Origin: Hymenobacter mellowenesis
Lineage (GTDB): Bacteria > Bacteroidota > Bacteroidia > Cytophagales > Hymenobacteraceae
Assembly: GCF_030581005.1 (NCBI RefSeq)
Contig: NZ_JAUQSX010000010.1
Coordinates: 124,001 to 188,000 of the forward strand
Length of the DNA stretch: 64,000 bases
Direction of reading: 5' to 3'
Shown in pieces: positions 16,062 through 24,334 of the stretch. The notes below the pieces were generated by a model, which was given only the letters and a program-made list of their open reading frames with translations, made no database searches and had not been told where the DNA came from. The translations under genes and the position numbers were made by a program. Numbering within the stretch: the stretch's first letter is position 1; each line of letters begins with the position of its first letter.

Positions 16062-16958
16062 CTATTGGTACCCAAACCGGCTCAGTGCTTTCGCGTCGGT
16101 GCGCCAGTTCTCGTTCACTTTCACGTGCAGCTCCAGGAACACCTTTTTCAGGAAAAACTTCTCCATTTCCTCGCGCGCCCAAGTGCCTACTTTCTTCAGC
16201 GCCTCACCGCCCTGGCCGATGACGATGCCCTTCTGGGAGCTGCGCTCCACGTAGATGATGCCGCGAATGCGGATAATGGCTTCTTCTTCTTTGAACTCCT
16301 CGATGACCACCTCGCAGCTGTAGGGAATCTCCTTTTTGTAGAGCTTGAAGATTTTCTCGCGCACCATTTCGGCGGCGAAGAAGCGTTCGGGTTTGTCGGT
16401 TAGCTCGTCTTTGGGGTAGTAGGGCGGGTGCACGGGCAGGCGCTCCAGCACCAGCTGCAGCACGCCATCGGTGCCGAAGTGGTTGAGGGCCGAGATGGGC
16501 AGGACTTCGGCGGCGTTGGGCAGCTGTTCTTTCCAGTAGGCCAGCTTGGCTTCGACTTCGGCCTGGTCGGCCTGGTCGATTTTGTTGACCAGCAGGATGA
16601 TGGGCGTGTCCACCATCTTGCGCAGGCGCTCTACGACAGGCTCTTCGTCGTGCTTTTCGTAGATATCCGTCACAAAGAGCACCACGTCGGCGTCTTCGAG
16701 CGACGAGTACACGAAGCTCATCATGGCGTTGTGCAGCTCATATTTGGGCTGAATGATGCCGGGCGTGTCGGAATAAATCAACTGGAAATCATCGCCGTTG
16801 AGAATGCCCAGGATGCGGTGGCGCGTGGTCTGGGCCTTGCTCGTGACGATGCTGAGCCGCTCGCCCACCAACGCATTCATGAGCGTGGACTTGCCCACGT
16901 TGGGCTTGCCAATGATGCTCACGAAGCCGGCGCGGTGGGGTTTAGTTTCGGGGTTCAC
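16062..16958 (-). CDS. era: GTPase Era
   Basis: 298 aa GTPase needed for 16S rRNA maturation and 30S assembly. P-loop GKPNVGKST (17-25), switch SKAQTTRHRILGI, DTPG, NKID, and a C-terminal KH domain with GIVIGQGGEALKKVG that binds the 3' end of 16S rRNA. Full length. A -7-like box (TACCTTTG) lies about 28 bases before the start. Confidence 0.96.
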   Translation of the reverse strand: MNPETKPHRAGFVSIIGKPNVGKSTLMNALVGERLSIVTSKAQTTRHRILGILNGDDFQLIYSDTPGIIQPKYELHNAMMSFVYSSLEDADVVLFVTDIYEKHDEEPVVERLRKMVDTPIILLVNKIDQADQAEVEAKLAYWKEQLPNAAEVLPISALNHFGTDGVLQLVLERLPVHPPYYPKDELTDKPERFFAAEMVREKIFKLYKKEIPYSCEVVIEEFKEEEAIIRIRGIIYVERSSQKGIVIGQGGEALKKVGTWAREEMEKFFLKKVFLELHVKVNENWRTDAKALSRFGYQ

Positions 16959-16985
16959 GATGGATGGGTTTGATAATCAGGGCCG

Positions 16986-16993
16986 CAAAGGTA
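16986..16993 (-). promoter_or_regulatory. -7 box TACCTTTG before era
   Basis: Matches TAnnTTTG on the minus strand, 27 bases before the era ATG. No clear -33 TTTG. Confidence 0.4.
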
Positions 16994-17092
16994 CGGCTTT
17001 CAGGGCGGAAAAGCTAGGGTGGGGCGGAAATCGGGCCGTTCGGGCCGGACGCGAAACCATGCGGGTTGCCGGCTGTTTGCTGGGCAAGCGCG

Positions 17093-17165
17093 TGTAGCGT
17101 GGACTCTGCGAGTCCGCGCATTCAACGAATCCGGCCACGCGCGGACTCGCAGAGTCCACGCTACA
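17093..17165. repeat. Family B palindromic repeat, copy 4
   Basis: TGTAGCGTGGACTCTGCGAG and its exact reverse complement ending CCACGCTACA, loop about 25 bases. Nearly identical arms to copy 3. Lies 18 bases before hemH. Confidence 0.92.
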
Positions 17166-17183
17166 GTTCCGAACTTTGCTCTA

Positions 17184-18230
17184 ATGAATTCTCCTGCCTC
17201 GCCTACCCGCCGCATCGGCGTGCTCCTCGTCAACCTCGGCACGCCCGACTCGCCCAGCACGCCCGATGTGCGCCGCTACCTCAACGAATTCCTCACCGAT
17301 GGCCGCGTAATTGACATGCCGGCCGCCGTGCGCTACCCGCTCTTTCAGGGCGTCATCGTGCCGCTGCGCGCCCCGAAATCGGCCAAAATTTACCAACAGT
17401 TGTGGGATGCCGAGCGGGGCTCACCCCTGCTCTACCACGGCCTCGACCTGCAAGCCCGGCTGAGGGAGGTGCTGGGCAAGGATTACGTGGTGGCCTTCGG
17501 GATGCGCTACCAGAAACCCAGCATCGAGAAGGCGCTGGAGGAGCTGCGCGACGCGGCCGTGGACCGTATTATCGTGTTGCCGCTGTTTCCGCAGTATGCG
17601 TCGGCCAGTACGGGCTCGGTGCAGGAAAAGGTGATGGACATTGTGAAAGACTGGTGGATAGTGCCCAATATCAGCTTCATCAGCACCTTCGCCGATGACC
17701 CGGGCTTCATCGGCAGCTTCGCGGCACGGGGCAAGGCCGAAATGGCCAAGCACGAATACGACCATGTCGTGTTCAGCTACCACGGCATCCCGGAGCGGCA
17801 CGTGCTCAAGGGCAGCTTCAAGGGCTACTGCAAGCTGAGCACCTGCTGCGCCAGCTACAACAAAAACAACCGCTACTGCTACCGTGCGCAGTGCTTCGCC
17901 ACCTCGCGCCTGCTGGCCAAAGAGCTGGGCCTGCGCGACGACCAGTACACCGTCACCTTCCAAAGCCGCCTGCAAAGCCGTTTGCGCGACCCCTGGCTCC
18001 AGCCTTACACCGATGAAGTCATCAAAGAATTTCCCGCCAAGGGCATCAACAACGTGCTGGCCTTCTCCCCCGCTTTCGTGGCCGACTGCTTGGAGACGAC
18101 CATCGAAGTGGGCGAGGAATTTAAGGAATTATTTGAGGAAGCCGGTGGCAAGCACTGGCAACTGGTGCCCTCGCTGAACTCGGAGCCTTACTGGGTGGAG
18201 GCAGTGGCGGAGATGGTACGGCGGAATTAA
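17184..18230 (+). CDS. hemH: Ferrochelatase
   Basis: 348 aa. Inserts Fe2+ into protoporphyrin IX, last step of heme synthesis. Motifs: VLLVNLGTPDSPS at the N-terminus, VVFSYHGIPERH with the catalytic His, FQSRLQSRLRDPWLQPYTDE and the late SPAFVADCLETTIEVGEE. A Cys-rich segment STCCASYNKNNRYCYRAQC (about 215-233) is longer than in E. coli, where only the final QC is typical; whether it binds Fe-S or is structural is unknown. ATG 17184 is chosen because the frame upstream runs through a family B repeat. Single gene; family A repeat after the stop. Confidence 0.93.
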   Translation: MNSPASPTRRIGVLLVNLGTPDSPSTPDVRRYLNEFLTDGRVIDMPAAVRYPLFQGVIVPLRAPKSAKIYQQLWDAERGSPLLYHGLDLQARLREVLGKDYVVAFGMRYQKPSIEKALEELRDAAVDRIIVLPLFPQYASASTGSVQEKVMDIVKDWWIVPNISFISTFADDPGFIGSFAARGKAEMAKHEYDHVVFSYHGIPERHVLKGSFKGYCKLSTCCASYNKNNRYCYRAQCFATSRLLAKELGLRDDQYTVTFQSRLQSRLRDPWLQPYTDEVIKEFPAKGINNVLAFSPAFVADCLETTIEVGEEFKELFEEAGGKHWQLVPSLNSEPYWVEAVAEMVRRN

Positions 18231-18253
18231 TAGGTTGAGGATACCGAGAAGTA

Positions 18254-18349
18254 GAACGTCATGCTGAGCGCAGTCGAAGCATCTCTACTGCGAGCGTAAA
18301 TAGTTACTGCTGTGGTAGAGATGCTTCGGCTCCGCTCAGCATGACGTTC
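18254..18349. repeat. Family A palindromic repeat, copy 4 (subtype a)
   Basis: GAACGTCATGCTGAGCGCAG ... CATCTCTAC / GTAGAGATGC ... GCTCAGCATGACGTTC, 96 bp, with a loop containing TAGTTACT. Lies between the convergent ends of hemH and the PRC-barrel gene. Confidence 0.92.
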
Positions 18350-18393
18350 TTTTTGTCTGTTTTCACGGCTGGCACTACACCCGCAGCCAGCCC

Positions 18394-18846
18394 TTACGAC
18401 GCTCGACGGTTGCTATAGAAACTATCCGCATCGAAAGACTCTTGCTCGTAGAAGCGCGGGTTGGCGGCCTGCCCCTCCTTGCCCAGCGCGCGGAGCATGG
18501 CTTCCTCGTATTCGCGGGTAATTTGGATTTCGACGTAGGGCGGGTAGTTCAGCACCGATTCGGCGGTGAGGGCAGGCACGAAGACGTTGTCGCCGTCGGC
18601 ATCAATGGCGGCCACGCCGATGGGTAGCAGGATGTGGTTTTCGTGCTCGTTGATGTTGAAACGGCCATCGAGCTCTACGTCGAGGTAGCGCACTTTCAGG
18701 ACGTCGGGCTCCACAATCAGCTCGAACACGGTGCCCAGGGCCTGGCCGTCGGCGCCGCGCACGGTCCAACCGCGCACGTCGGGGTTGCCGTCGGCCACTT
18801 CAAAATCGGTCATATCGCGCAAGCGGCGCAGGATGGGGGTTTCCAT
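18394..18846 (-). CDS. PRC-barrel domain protein
   Basis: 150 aa. One PRC-barrel (photosystem reaction-centre H-chain-like) domain spans most of the protein: NPDVRGWTVRGADGQALGTV, LKVRYLDVELD and ILLPIGVAAIDADGDNVFVP. A charged C-terminal tail has YEEAMLRALGKEG. In non-photosynthetic bacteria such domains are thought to mediate protein interactions or bind RNA; the role here is unknown. ATG 18846 gives the natural domain start; the longer frame upstream is an artefact overlapping the neighbour. It follows the TM protein at 18852 by 5 bases, so they form an operon. Confidence 0.82.
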   Translation of the reverse strand: METPILRRLRDMTDFEVADGNPDVRGWTVRGADGQALGTVFELIVEPDVLKVRYLDVELDGRFNINEHENHILLPIGVAAIDADGDNVFVPALTAESVLNYPPYVEIQITREYEEAMLRALGKEGQAANPRFYEQESFDADSFYSNRRAS

Positions 18847-18851
18847 AGCTT

Positions 18852-19538
18852 TTACAAGGATGATTGGGCCGGCTCGCTTAGCACGCGCACGGCGGCGGCG
18901 GCCTGCGTGAGAAACTGTTTGTTTTTCTGTTGGTCGGCCGCCGTGGCGTTGCGGCCCGATAGCTGCCCGGCCACGTTCACTAGGTCTTTGGCGGGGCCTT
19001 CCTGGTCGGGATAGGCCTTTTGCTGAATGGCCCGGATGAGGCCGGCGGCGGCCACAAAGCCGGGGCGCAGGCTGGCGGTGGGCTCGTCCAGGCGGGCGGT
19101 GGCGCTGGTGAGGTTGTCGCGCTGCTCCGTGATGGTGGCGTCGCGCAGGTCGTCGCGGTCGGTGAGGGCCACCAGCACGCCGGTGAGCTTTTGCAGGCCA
19201 TTGCGGGCGTAGTCGGGCGCGGCGGGGTTCGCAGCGGCCTGGGCGGCCAGCGACTCGGCCGTTTCCTGGCTGCCGGCCGCGGTGGCCGAGTCGCCTTGCG
19301 GAATGCCCGCTATGGCCGCGCGGCGGGTGGCTTGGTCCACGGCGGCGGCAGCGGCCAGCGTATCGGGCGCAGCGGTGGGGGCCGTCGCTTCGGGGGTAGC
19401 CGCGGGCGGCGTGGGTTCGTCGGCGGGGTCGGGGCGGAGGAAAAAGTAGGCGGCCAAGGCCAGCACCACGGCCGCCAGCACGACGAGCAGCCACGGACTG
19501 GGCGATGCTTTTTTGCGTTGAATATTGATGTCAGCCAT
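18852..19538 (-). CDS. Membrane-anchored Ala/Pro-rich hypothetical protein
   Basis: 228 aa. Short cytoplasmic N-terminus (MADINIQRKKASPSP), one membrane helix at about 16-34 (LLVVLAAVVLALAAYFFL), an Ala/Pro/Thr-rich linker to about 60, then a helical domain with repeated LAAQAAANPAAP, QLTGVLVALTDRDDLRDATI and KDLVNVAGQLSGRN-like segments. No recognised family. It is probably anchored in the inner membrane with the helical part outside. Operon with the PRC-barrel gene immediately downstream. Confidence 0.75.
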   Translation of the reverse strand: MADINIQRKKASPSPWLLVVLAAVVLALAAYFFLRPDPADEPTPPAATPEATAPTAAPDTLAAAAAVDQATRRAAIAGIPQGDSATAAGSQETAESLAAQAAANPAAPDYARNGLQKLTGVLVALTDRDDLRDATITEQRDNLTSATARLDEPTASLRPGFVAAAGLIRAIQQKAYPDQEGPAKDLVNVAGQLSGRNATAADQQKNKQFLTQAAAAVRVLSEPAQSSL

Positions 19539-19748
19539 GCGAGAAGAAGTTTGCGCCCCGTGTTTACGAAGGATGCCGAAAAGTAGCTATTCCTGCCTGC
19601 TTCTGGCTATCTCGGGGGTTGCCAAACGGCGCAGCGGCCCGCCCGGCCCGCTCCTGGCATCCGGCCGTTGGTGGCTGAATTGCCGTAGGCAAAGCTGCTG
19701 TCCGTTTTTACCCACCGCTTCCGGCAAGGCTCCCTATAGGTCTATTCT

Positions 19749-20678
19749 ATGCATCGCACGTTCACGCTCACCATCCCTGCTTCCGCTACCGAGCCTCTTT
19801 GCCAGCAGCTTGAGAAGCTACCGGAAGTCATTGGGCTGAGCGTGCAGGCGGGCGGCTCGCGCAAGCCGGTGGGCGATGTGCTCACCCTGCAAGTGCTCAA
19901 CCGCGGCGCCGACGAGGTGCTCCGCCTGGCCCGCGCCGCCGTGCCCAGCGCCGACCAGTTGTCCATCGCCACAGCCGAAATCGCCAGCCTTATTTCCCCC
20001 GCCGACTACCCCCAGATAAAGGCCGACCGGGACGAGGCCATTTGGGAAGAAATGATTGCCGGCCTTTCTTACAGCGCCCGCATCAATGCCAACTACCTCT
20101 CCCTAATGGCGCTGGGCGGCCTGCTGGCGGCCATTGGGCTGGTATCCGACCCGGTGCCGCAGGCCATTGCTTTCATTTCTTCGAGCATCATTGCCCCGGG
20201 TTTTGAGCCCCTGGCCAAAATGCCGCTGGGGTTGGTGCTGCGCAACTGGCAGCTGGCGGGCCGAGGCGTGGCCTCTACCGTGGTTGGCTACGCCGTGTTT
20301 GTGCTGCTGGCTTTTCTCACCATGCACGTGCTGCTAAGCACCGGCGCCGCCACCGTGGCCGACCTCGTGACCAATTCCGAAGTGGAAAGCCTGCGCCATC
20401 CCGGCCTCAAGGAGCTGAGCGTGGCCGGTGCGGGCGCGCTGGCGGGCATCCTGATTCTGGCGGCCTACCGGCGCAGCATCATTGCCGGCCCGCTCATTGC
20501 GCTGGCGCTGATGCCGGCCGCCGCTCTCATTGGGAGTGGCCTCGCCGTTGGGCAGCCCGGGCTGGCCCTGGAGGGCCTGGAGCGGACGCTGGCTGACGCC
20601 GGTTTTATCATGATTGCGGGCCTGGTGATATTTGGCTTGAAGCAATTATTCCAGCACCAGCGCAAACCCATTGAGTAA
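19749..20678 (+). CDS. DUF389-family membrane protein
   Basis: 309 aa. The N-terminal 110 residues are a soluble alpha/beta domain; then about six membrane helices follow. GLSYSARINANYLSLMALGGLLAAIGL and SSSIIAPGFEPLAKMPLG match the DUF389 pattern (usually NYxxLxxLAxxIAxxGLL and IGAMLIAPLMxPI). Function of the family is not established. A gap of 71 bases separates it from the two DUF2157-like genes downstream, so they may be one unit. Confidence 0.75.
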   Translation: MHRTFTLTIPASATEPLCQQLEKLPEVIGLSVQAGGSRKPVGDVLTLQVLNRGADEVLRLARAAVPSADQLSIATAEIASLISPADYPQIKADRDEAIWEEMIAGLSYSARINANYLSLMALGGLLAAIGLVSDPVPQAIAFISSSIIAPGFEPLAKMPLGLVLRNWQLAGRGVASTVVGYAVFVLLAFLTMHVLLSTGAATVADLVTNSEVESLRHPGLKELSVAGAGALAGILILAAYRRSIIAGPLIALALMPAAALIGSGLAVGQPGLALEGLERTLADAGFIMIAGLVIFGLKQLFQHQRKPIE

Positions 20679-20749
20679 AGCCGGCCCGATTTGCCCGATG
20701 GATGGCGTACTTGCGGCGCCCGCCATCCACCGGTCGGCGCGTCCGTCAC

Positions 20750-21793
20750 ATGCCTGCAAAACCCTCCACTGACCTTTACCTAGCCGACTTGCAAAGGCGC
20801 GGCCTGCTGTCCCCGGACCAAGCGGCCGCCATAGCTGCCAGCGAAAGCGCCCAACCCTTTTCGCTGCATTACGAGCTGCGGGCGCTGCTCTATCTGGGCA
20901 TCACGCTGCTGGCCGGGGGGCTGGGCGTGCTGGTCTATCAACACATCGACAGCCTTGGGCACGGCGTTATCATCGCCGTGATTGCCGCGCTCATGGCGGC
21001 CTGCTTCACCTACGCGGCGCGGCACCGCGCGCCCTTCACTTGGGCGGCTGCCCCCAGAACTTCGGTGGGCGCCGACTACCTGCTGCTACTGAGCTGCCTG
21101 CTGTTTGTGGTGCTGGAGGGCTATGTGCAGTATCAATACGGCATTTTTGGCAACCGTTACGGGCTGGCCACGGCATTGCCGGCCCTGGTTTTTCTGCCGC
21201 TGGCTTATTATTTCGACCACCGCGGGGTGCTGGCTATGGGCCTCACCGCACTGGCGTCGTGGGTGGGCCTGACGGTGGCCCCGCTGGCTGTGCTCACCAA
21301 AAACGAATTCTGGAACGAGCACATTCGCGGGGCCGCCATGGCCTTAGGCATTCTGTTTATGGCTGTCGGCTTCTATTCCGAGCACCAAGGCCGGAAGGCG
21401 CATTTTGCATTCACCTACCTGCTGCTGGGCAGCAACCTGGCCCTGGCCGCGCTGGCAACGTCCCTGATGGAGTTAGGCCTTCAGGAGCAGCCGGCCCTGG
21501 CGCTGAGCTATGTCGTTGTGATGCTGGCGCTGTGCGCGGGCCTTTTTTGGTACGCCCGGCGAACGCAGTCGTACTGGTTTCTGGTGCTGGCGGCCGGCTA
21601 CGCCTATTTTGCCGTGGGCTACGTGCTGGTGGAGGTGGTGATACTGTTGCCCCACGAAATAGTTTTCATGACGGCCTTCCTGCTGTTCCCATTGTCGGCC
21701 CTGCTGGTGGTGCTTTTTTTCATCAACATCCGAAAAATCCTGCACGGGCCCACCGCTCCTCCCCATCCCCCTACTTCTTCCCCGCAAGCATGA
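20750..21793 (+). CDS. DUF2157-like multi-pass membrane protein
   Basis: 347 aa from ATG 20750 (an ATG at 20702 would add a basic, low-quality leader). A short N-terminal soluble part YLADLQRRGLLSPDQAAAIA is followed by about ten membrane helices in pairs. The pattern of an N-terminal 'L...G.L...Q...I' helix pair and then ALLYLGITLLAGGLGVLVYQ is that of DUF2157 proteins. No catalytic motif seen. Stop overlaps the next start in ATGA (21790-21793), so translation is coupled. Confidence 0.7.
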   Translation: MPAKPSTDLYLADLQRRGLLSPDQAAAIAASESAQPFSLHYELRALLYLGITLLAGGLGVLVYQHIDSLGHGVIIAVIAALMAACFTYAARHRAPFTWAAAPRTSVGADYLLLLSCLLFVVLEGYVQYQYGIFGNRYGLATALPALVFLPLAYYFDHRGVLAMGLTALASWVGLTVAPLAVLTKNEFWNEHIRGAAMALGILFMAVGFYSEHQGRKAHFAFTYLLLGSNLALAALATSLMELGLQEQPALALSYVVVMLALCAGLFWYARRTQSYWFLVLAAGYAYFAVGYVLVEVVILLPHEIVFMTAFLLFPLSALLVVLFFINIRKILHGPTAPPHPPTSSPQA

Positions 21794-22986
21794 AAATACC
21801 CGCCTATAACACCGACTGGGCGTTCAACGCGGCCCTGCGGGGCCGGGTGGCGCGCTGGCAGCGGCAGCAGCTGGTCGGTGCCGAACAGCGGGCGGCCATC
21901 GAAGCGGCCTATCCGCTGGAATACTACCAACCGGCCTGGCCCTTGCGCGTGGGGCTGTTCGTTTTCACTTGCATCGGGCTGGCGCTGGCGAGTGGTTTTT
22001 CATTGATGATTACCGGGGTTAATTCACCCTTCGGTGCGGGAATACTCTTTTGCGCGGCCTGCTTTGTGCTCTTGGAATTTCTTATCAAAGAACAACGCTT
22101 TTACCACGCCGGCGTCGACAATGCGCTGCTGTATTCGGGGCTGGCCAGCGCCGCCGGGCTGATTTACTACGCTTTTTCGGAGTACCTGTGGCCCCTCCGC
22201 GGGGGCTACCATCTCGACCTGGGCGCCAGCTACCTGGTGCTCCTGCTGGTACTGGCCCTGCTCGCCGCCGCCGCCCTGCGCTACGCCGACGCCTTGGTGA
22301 CGGCCGCCGCCTGCCTAGCCGCGCTGCTGCTGGTCGCGCTGTTTGGCTTGAATAGCCAGTTCGGGCAAATGCTCCTTCCCTTCATCATGATGGCCGCGGC
22401 TGGGGGCCTGCTACTGCTCTACCGCCGGCTGGCCCAGCGCCTGGCCGGCACCTACCTCGCCGACTACTACGCCAACTGCCTGCTCACGCTTAAAGTGCTA
22501 GGCCTGGTGGTGCTCTACCTCGCCGGCAATTACCTCGTGGTGCGCGAAGGCAACGCCGAACTGCACCACCAATTCACCTCGTCCCAAATCCCGTTTGCGC
22601 CGGTCTTTTATGCGCTCACGGCCGGCATTCCGTTGGTTTACATCGTGCTGGGCCTGCGCCGGGCCGACCGCACCCTACTGCTACTGGGGTTGCTGGCGCT
22701 GGCGTTTTCGCTCTTCACCCTGCGGCACTACCGTTCGCTGCTGCCGCCCGAAGTGGCCGCCGTGGCCGCTGGGGTACTGCTCACGGCGCTGGCCAGCGCC
22801 CTGTTGCGCGCCCTGCGCCCCGCCCGCTTCGGCCTCACCTCCCTGCCTGATGACGAGCCCCGCCATTTCAATCTTGAAAACCTGATTCAAGCCCAAACCG
22901 CCCACGCGCCCGACGCGCCCTCCACGGGCGGCTTCGAGTTCGGCGGCGGCCATTCGGGCGGTGGCGGAGCCACGGGGCAGTTTTAA
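21790..22986 (+). CDS. Multi-pass membrane protein, partner of the preceding gene
   Basis: 398 aa with about eleven hydrophobic helices, then a cytoplasmic tail ending in a glycine-rich FEFGGGHSGGGGATGQF. The N-terminus (FNAALRGRVARWQRQQLVGAEQRAAIEA) is laid out like that of the preceding protein, suggesting an old duplication. ATG 21790 is used because it overlaps the previous stop by 4 bases; the longer frame upstream lies inside that gene. The Gly-rich end resembles those of TPM/YgcG proteins. Function unknown. Confidence 0.72.
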   Translation: MKIPAYNTDWAFNAALRGRVARWQRQQLVGAEQRAAIEAAYPLEYYQPAWPLRVGLFVFTCIGLALASGFSLMITGVNSPFGAGILFCAACFVLLEFLIKEQRFYHAGVDNALLYSGLASAAGLIYYAFSEYLWPLRGGYHLDLGASYLVLLLVLALLAAAALRYADALVTAAACLAALLLVALFGLNSQFGQMLLPFIMMAAAGGLLLLYRRLAQRLAGTYLADYYANCLLTLKVLGLVVLYLAGNYLVVREGNAELHHQFTSSQIPFAPVFYALTAGIPLVYIVLGLRRADRTLLLLGLLALAFSLFTLRHYRSLLPPEVAAVAAGVLLTALASALLRALRPARFGLTSLPDDEPRHFNLENLIQAQTAHAPDAPSTGGFEFGGGHSGGGGATGQF

Positions 22987-23012
22987 GTCAGGATGACAGT
23001 GCCGCGAATTCT

Positions 23013-24182
23013 CTAAACGGCCACCGGCCGGTAGAGCTTGGCCAGCGCCGCCACGGCGTAATCGACCTCGGCCGCCGTATTCATTTTGCTCATCGAGAAG
23101 CGCACAGTGGCGCGGTCGGGGTCGCAGCCCAGGGCTTCGAGCACGTGCGAGCCGGCCTGCGCCCCGCTGGTACAAGCCGAGCCGCCCGAAGCCGCCACCT
23201 TGCTGATATCAAGGTTAAAGAGCAGCATTTCGCTGATGGCCGACGGCGGCAAACTCACGCTCAGCACCGTGTAGAGGCTTTTGTCAGCATACTCGGAGAG
23301 GCCGTTGAACTGCACGTCGTCGATTTCGGCCCGCAGCTTTTCGATGAAGCGGGTTTTCAGCCCCTGCACATGGGCCTGGTGGGCGGCCAGGTCGCGCACC
23401 GCAATTTCCAGCGCTTTGGCCAGCCCCACGATGCCGTACACATTCTCGGTGCCCGAGCGCACGTTGCGCTCCTGCGCGCCGCCGTGGATGAGCGGGCTCA
23501 CCTGCAAGCCGCTGCGGGTGTAGATGAAGCCCACCCCCTTCGGCCCGTGAAACTTATGCGCAGAGCCCACCAGAAAGTGGTTTTTCAGCTGCTGCACGTC
23601 GTGGCGGTAATGGCCCATGGTCTGCACCGTGTCGGTGTGGAACACGGCATCGTAGCGCGCACAAATCACCCCAATGGCCTTGATGTCGTTCAGGTTGCCA
23701 ATCTCATTGTTGGCATGCATCAAACTCACAAACGTGCGCGACTGCCCGGCCAAGAGCTCCTCCAGATGGCCTAAATCCAACGTGCCCTGCTCGTCGTGCT
23801 TCACGTAGTGCAGCTCAACTTCGCCGCGCTTGGCAAGCGCCTCCAGCGGGTGCAGCACGGCGTGGTGTTCCAGCTTCGAGGTGATGGCGTGCTTCAGTCC
23901 CAGCGTCCGCACACTGCCAAAGGCAGCGTAGTTGTCGGCCTCGGTGCCGCCGCTGGTGAAAATGATTTCGGCCGGCGCGGCATTCAGCAGATGAGCTACC
24001 GTTTTGCGGGCGTTTTCAATAGCGGCGCGCACCTGCCGGCCGGGGCCGTGCAGGCTGCTCGGGTTGCCGTAATGATTCTGCAAAAAAGGCAGCATGGCCT
24101 CCAGCACCTCCGGGTCGAGGGGCGTGGTAGCGGCGTTGTCGAAGTAAACGTAGGCGGGGGCGGAGGGGGTGGAGAGGGCCAT
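23013..24182 (-). CDS. Cysteine desulfurase (NifS/IscS type)
   Basis: 389 aa PLP enzyme taking sulfur from cysteine for Fe-S clusters, tRNA thiolation or other uses. Motifs: YFDNAATTPLDPEVLEAM at the start, FTSGGTEADNYA, HANNEIGN, PLP Lys in GSAHKFHGPKGVGF and persulfide Cys in SGGSACTSG. The loop around the Cys is of the shorter NifS-like/IscS type. Start ATG 24182 is preferred to TTG 24203. No Fe-S scaffold genes are adjacent, so the pathway served cannot be told. Convergent with the membrane-protein unit. Confidence 0.9.
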   Translation of the reverse strand: MALSTPSAPAYVYFDNAATTPLDPEVLEAMLPFLQNHYGNPSSLHGPGRQVRAAIENARKTVAHLLNAAPAEIIFTSGGTEADNYAAFGSVRTLGLKHAITSKLEHHAVLHPLEALAKRGEVELHYVKHDEQGTLDLGHLEELLAGQSRTFVSLMHANNEIGNLNDIKAIGVICARYDAVFHTDTVQTMGHYRHDVQQLKNHFLVGSAHKFHGPKGVGFIYTRSGLQVSPLIHGGAQERNVRSGTENVYGIVGLAKALEIAVRDLAAHQAHVQGLKTRFIEKLRAEIDDVQFNGLSEYADKSLYTVLSVSLPPSAISEMLLFNLDISKVAASGGSACTSGAQAGSHVLEALGCDPDRATVRFSMSKMNTAAEVDYAVAALAKLYRPVAV

Positions 24183-24298
24183 GAAGTAAGAAAAACAAGT
24201 CAATGGGGAGTGGGTGCTCCCGCCAAATCAGGGTATTAAAACACAAACCTCGGACTTTTAGCCGAAACCAACTCGGCCGTTAACCATTGCCCCAAAGC

Positions 24299-24333
24299 AA
24301 GCAGGGCCCGGAACGTGGTTCCGGGCCCTGCTT
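24299..24333. terminator. Very stable hairpin after glmM
   Basis: A perfect 16-bp stem AAGCAGGGCCCGGAAC with a 3-base loop, 1 base beyond the glmM stop. There is no T-tract on the minus strand, so it may act as an mRNA 3' stabiliser or pause site as well as a terminator. Confidence 0.65.
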
Positions 24334-24334
24334 A

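Noticed and set aside
17019..17183. 55-residue N-terminal extension of ferrochelatase
   Set aside because: It is encoded by the family B palindrome; the conserved N-terminus begins at ATG 17184.
21040..21789. 250-residue extension of the second DUF2157-like protein
   Set aside because: It lies in another frame of the preceding membrane gene; ATG 21790 has an ATGA overlap and correct domain start.
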